NCBI GenBank assembly: GCA_047495785.1
Contig: JBLDXI010000002.1
Location: 868,001 to 932,000, forward strand
Direction: 5' to 3'
Source of the DNA: Lepidodermella squamata
Lineage: Eukaryota > Gastrotricha
DNA length: 64,000 bases
Below are positions 62,849 to 64,000 of the stretch, piece by piece. The notes under the pieces were generated by a model, which searched no databases, was not told where the DNA came from, and saw nothing but the letters and a program-made list of their open reading frames with translations. Both the position numbers and the translations under genes were made by a program. Numbering within the stretch: position 1 is the first letter of the stretch; the number at the start of each line of letters is the position of its first letter.

Positions 62849-63618
62849 CCCTTTCACGGCGGGAAGGACGATTTCGGAATTTCTACTTTGAAAATTCGCA
62901 GAAAATTGATTTTGATGAATTCTTGATCGCCCTTTTGAGGAATATTGCTCTTCGATGTTGGCTACAAGGTTTTGAGACCAGGACACCGTTATCTTGCATG
63001 GTCAGGACATACTAGCAATTTGAAAATAGTCAACCTGAGATTGAAATTTCGATTTTTTTCAACTTGAAATTTCATGGGGTTCTGATCATTTTTGATCCAA
63101 CAAAAAATACCACCGTATCCGCCATAGTCTCATTGACCTCTGTGTAAATTTTTTCGACTTGGAAGCTAAAATTGACGACGCTATTGAACTTCAATCAAAC
63201 CGGCCGAATTCGTCCTATCTGCCCAGACTTATACAGGCAGAGTGCGTGATTTTTGTGCTGAAAAAACCGTCGCGAGCAAAAACTGGAAAAGCTGAATTCA
63301 GATCTGAATGCTGAGCCTCTGACACTTTTTTAAACTGAATCGTTTCGGTGATATAAGTGAGGAAGAATCTTGGGGACATTCATGGGAGTAAGTTATAATC
63401 TAAAATTCCAAAACTGAAGGCACCTGACACAGAAGTTAGGGTGCTCGAAAAATCGCCTGAAATCAGCTGGGCGATTTCGGCCAGTTTTCGTACAGCCTTA
63501 ACGGTGATAGATAAAGACAAACGGATTTCAAAATCGTGATCAGGGCCTTTGAAAATCCGTAGAACTGCCGTCAAATATTTTTTCTACCGCGCAGATAAAT
63601 AATTCCGCCATGAAAGGG
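62849..63618. mobile_element. piggyBac-like MITE
   Basis: A 770-bp element bounded by TTAA on both sides (62845-62848 and 63619-63622). Its inverted ends are CCCTTTCACGGCGGGAA and CCCTTTCATGGCGGAAT. A TTAA target and CCC-starting ends are diagnostic of the piggyBac superfamily. No transposase is encoded. Confidence 0.85.
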
Positions 63619-63633
63619 TTAAGATGCCAAATA

Positions 63634-63664
63634 AAACAATTATTACTATTATTATTATTAAAAA
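63634..63664. repeat. ATT microsatellite
   Basis: A short (ATT)n run with interruptions. The rest of the window to 64000 shows no gene that I can support. Confidence 0.8.
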
Positions 63665-64000
63665 TGAAATTTTTCGCATTACATTCTAATTTGAGTGCTG
63701 CATGAGACTTTGTTACTCAATATTTTCGGCCGATCTTTATGATAAGATGCTGATACCATTGGAATGCAAGTCCAGCAAGAATTTCGCGATGAAATACCGT
63801 ACATGAGACGAGAACGAGCCCCTTGACGACCGTTGCTATGTTTTAGCGTGGATTTCAATTTTAGAAATTTGCTGCCTTTGCAAGAATAAAGTCGCAAAAT
63901 ATTATCCTCCTTATAATTATCGATTTTCTATGCGATAACATTTATTTCGAAAATTGACCTGGAATTTGATTAATTTTTTCGAATATTTTTCCAATATAAT

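Overview
The window is animal nuclear DNA. Genes have GT-AG introns, some only about 50-70 bp, and encode metazoan families: a Cys-loop receptor, a GABA-B-type receptor, complement-control (sushi) proteins with a serine protease homologue, GT10 fucosyltransferases, ankyrin/SOCS-box proteins, a FLYWCH protein and an HFM1/MER3-like helicase. There is also one tRNA-Ala. Several genes have a T-rich 3' splice acceptor 0-3 bases before the start codon, and two gene pairs are only about 50 bp apart. Both suggest a lineage with spliced-leader trans-splicing and operons (for example nematodes, flatworms, rotifers, tunicates, copepods or chaetognaths). I cannot fix the phylum; the interstitial telomere-like repeats are of the TTAGGG type.

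Region 1 (1-28 kb) is built from segmental duplications. A block of ankyrin/SOCS gene, SABATH methyltransferase and secreted decapeptide-repeat gene, all on the minus strand, occurs twice: about 0.5-17.3 kb and 21.3-25.8 kb. The second copy has only methyltransferase debris. A third flank and a short repeat-gene paralogue lie at 26-27.9 kb. Inside the first block is a large inverted duplication (about 3.1-13.4 kb). It carries a ubiquitin-fusion gene on each arm and an apparently identical 3,181-bp tandem repeat in the middle. Between the two blocks sits a 3.2-kb Mutator-like element with SWIM and OTU coding regions, long inverted ends and a 9-bp target duplication. That element itself contains a hAT-type MITE.

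Region 2 (28-43 kb) holds the tRNA-Ala, an eight-exon HFM1-like helicase gene with a degraded nucleotide-binding motif, an intronless Cys-loop receptor gene, an intronless GABA-B-like receptor gene and a FLYWCH/AT-hook gene. Region 3 (41.7-55 kb) is a duplicated unit of sushi protein plus convergent fucosyltransferase. The complete second unit encodes a 657-residue pseudoprotease with the catalytic Ser replaced by Ala. The first unit lost the protease domain and its fucosyltransferase is scrambled. A third fucosyltransferase copy is inverted downstream.

Region 4 (55-62.5 kb) contains another short repeat-gene paralogue, a single-pass membrane protein gene and two tandem pairs of small two-TM membrane protein genes (A-B, A-B), which look like bicistronic operons. 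Several MITE families with clear inverted ends are scattered through introns and spacers, including a TTAA-flanked piggyBac-like element near the right end. The most unusual items are the secreted decapeptide-repeat family, the paired A/B membrane genes, the ubiquitin fusion with an unrecognised C-terminal domain and the animal SABATH enzyme.
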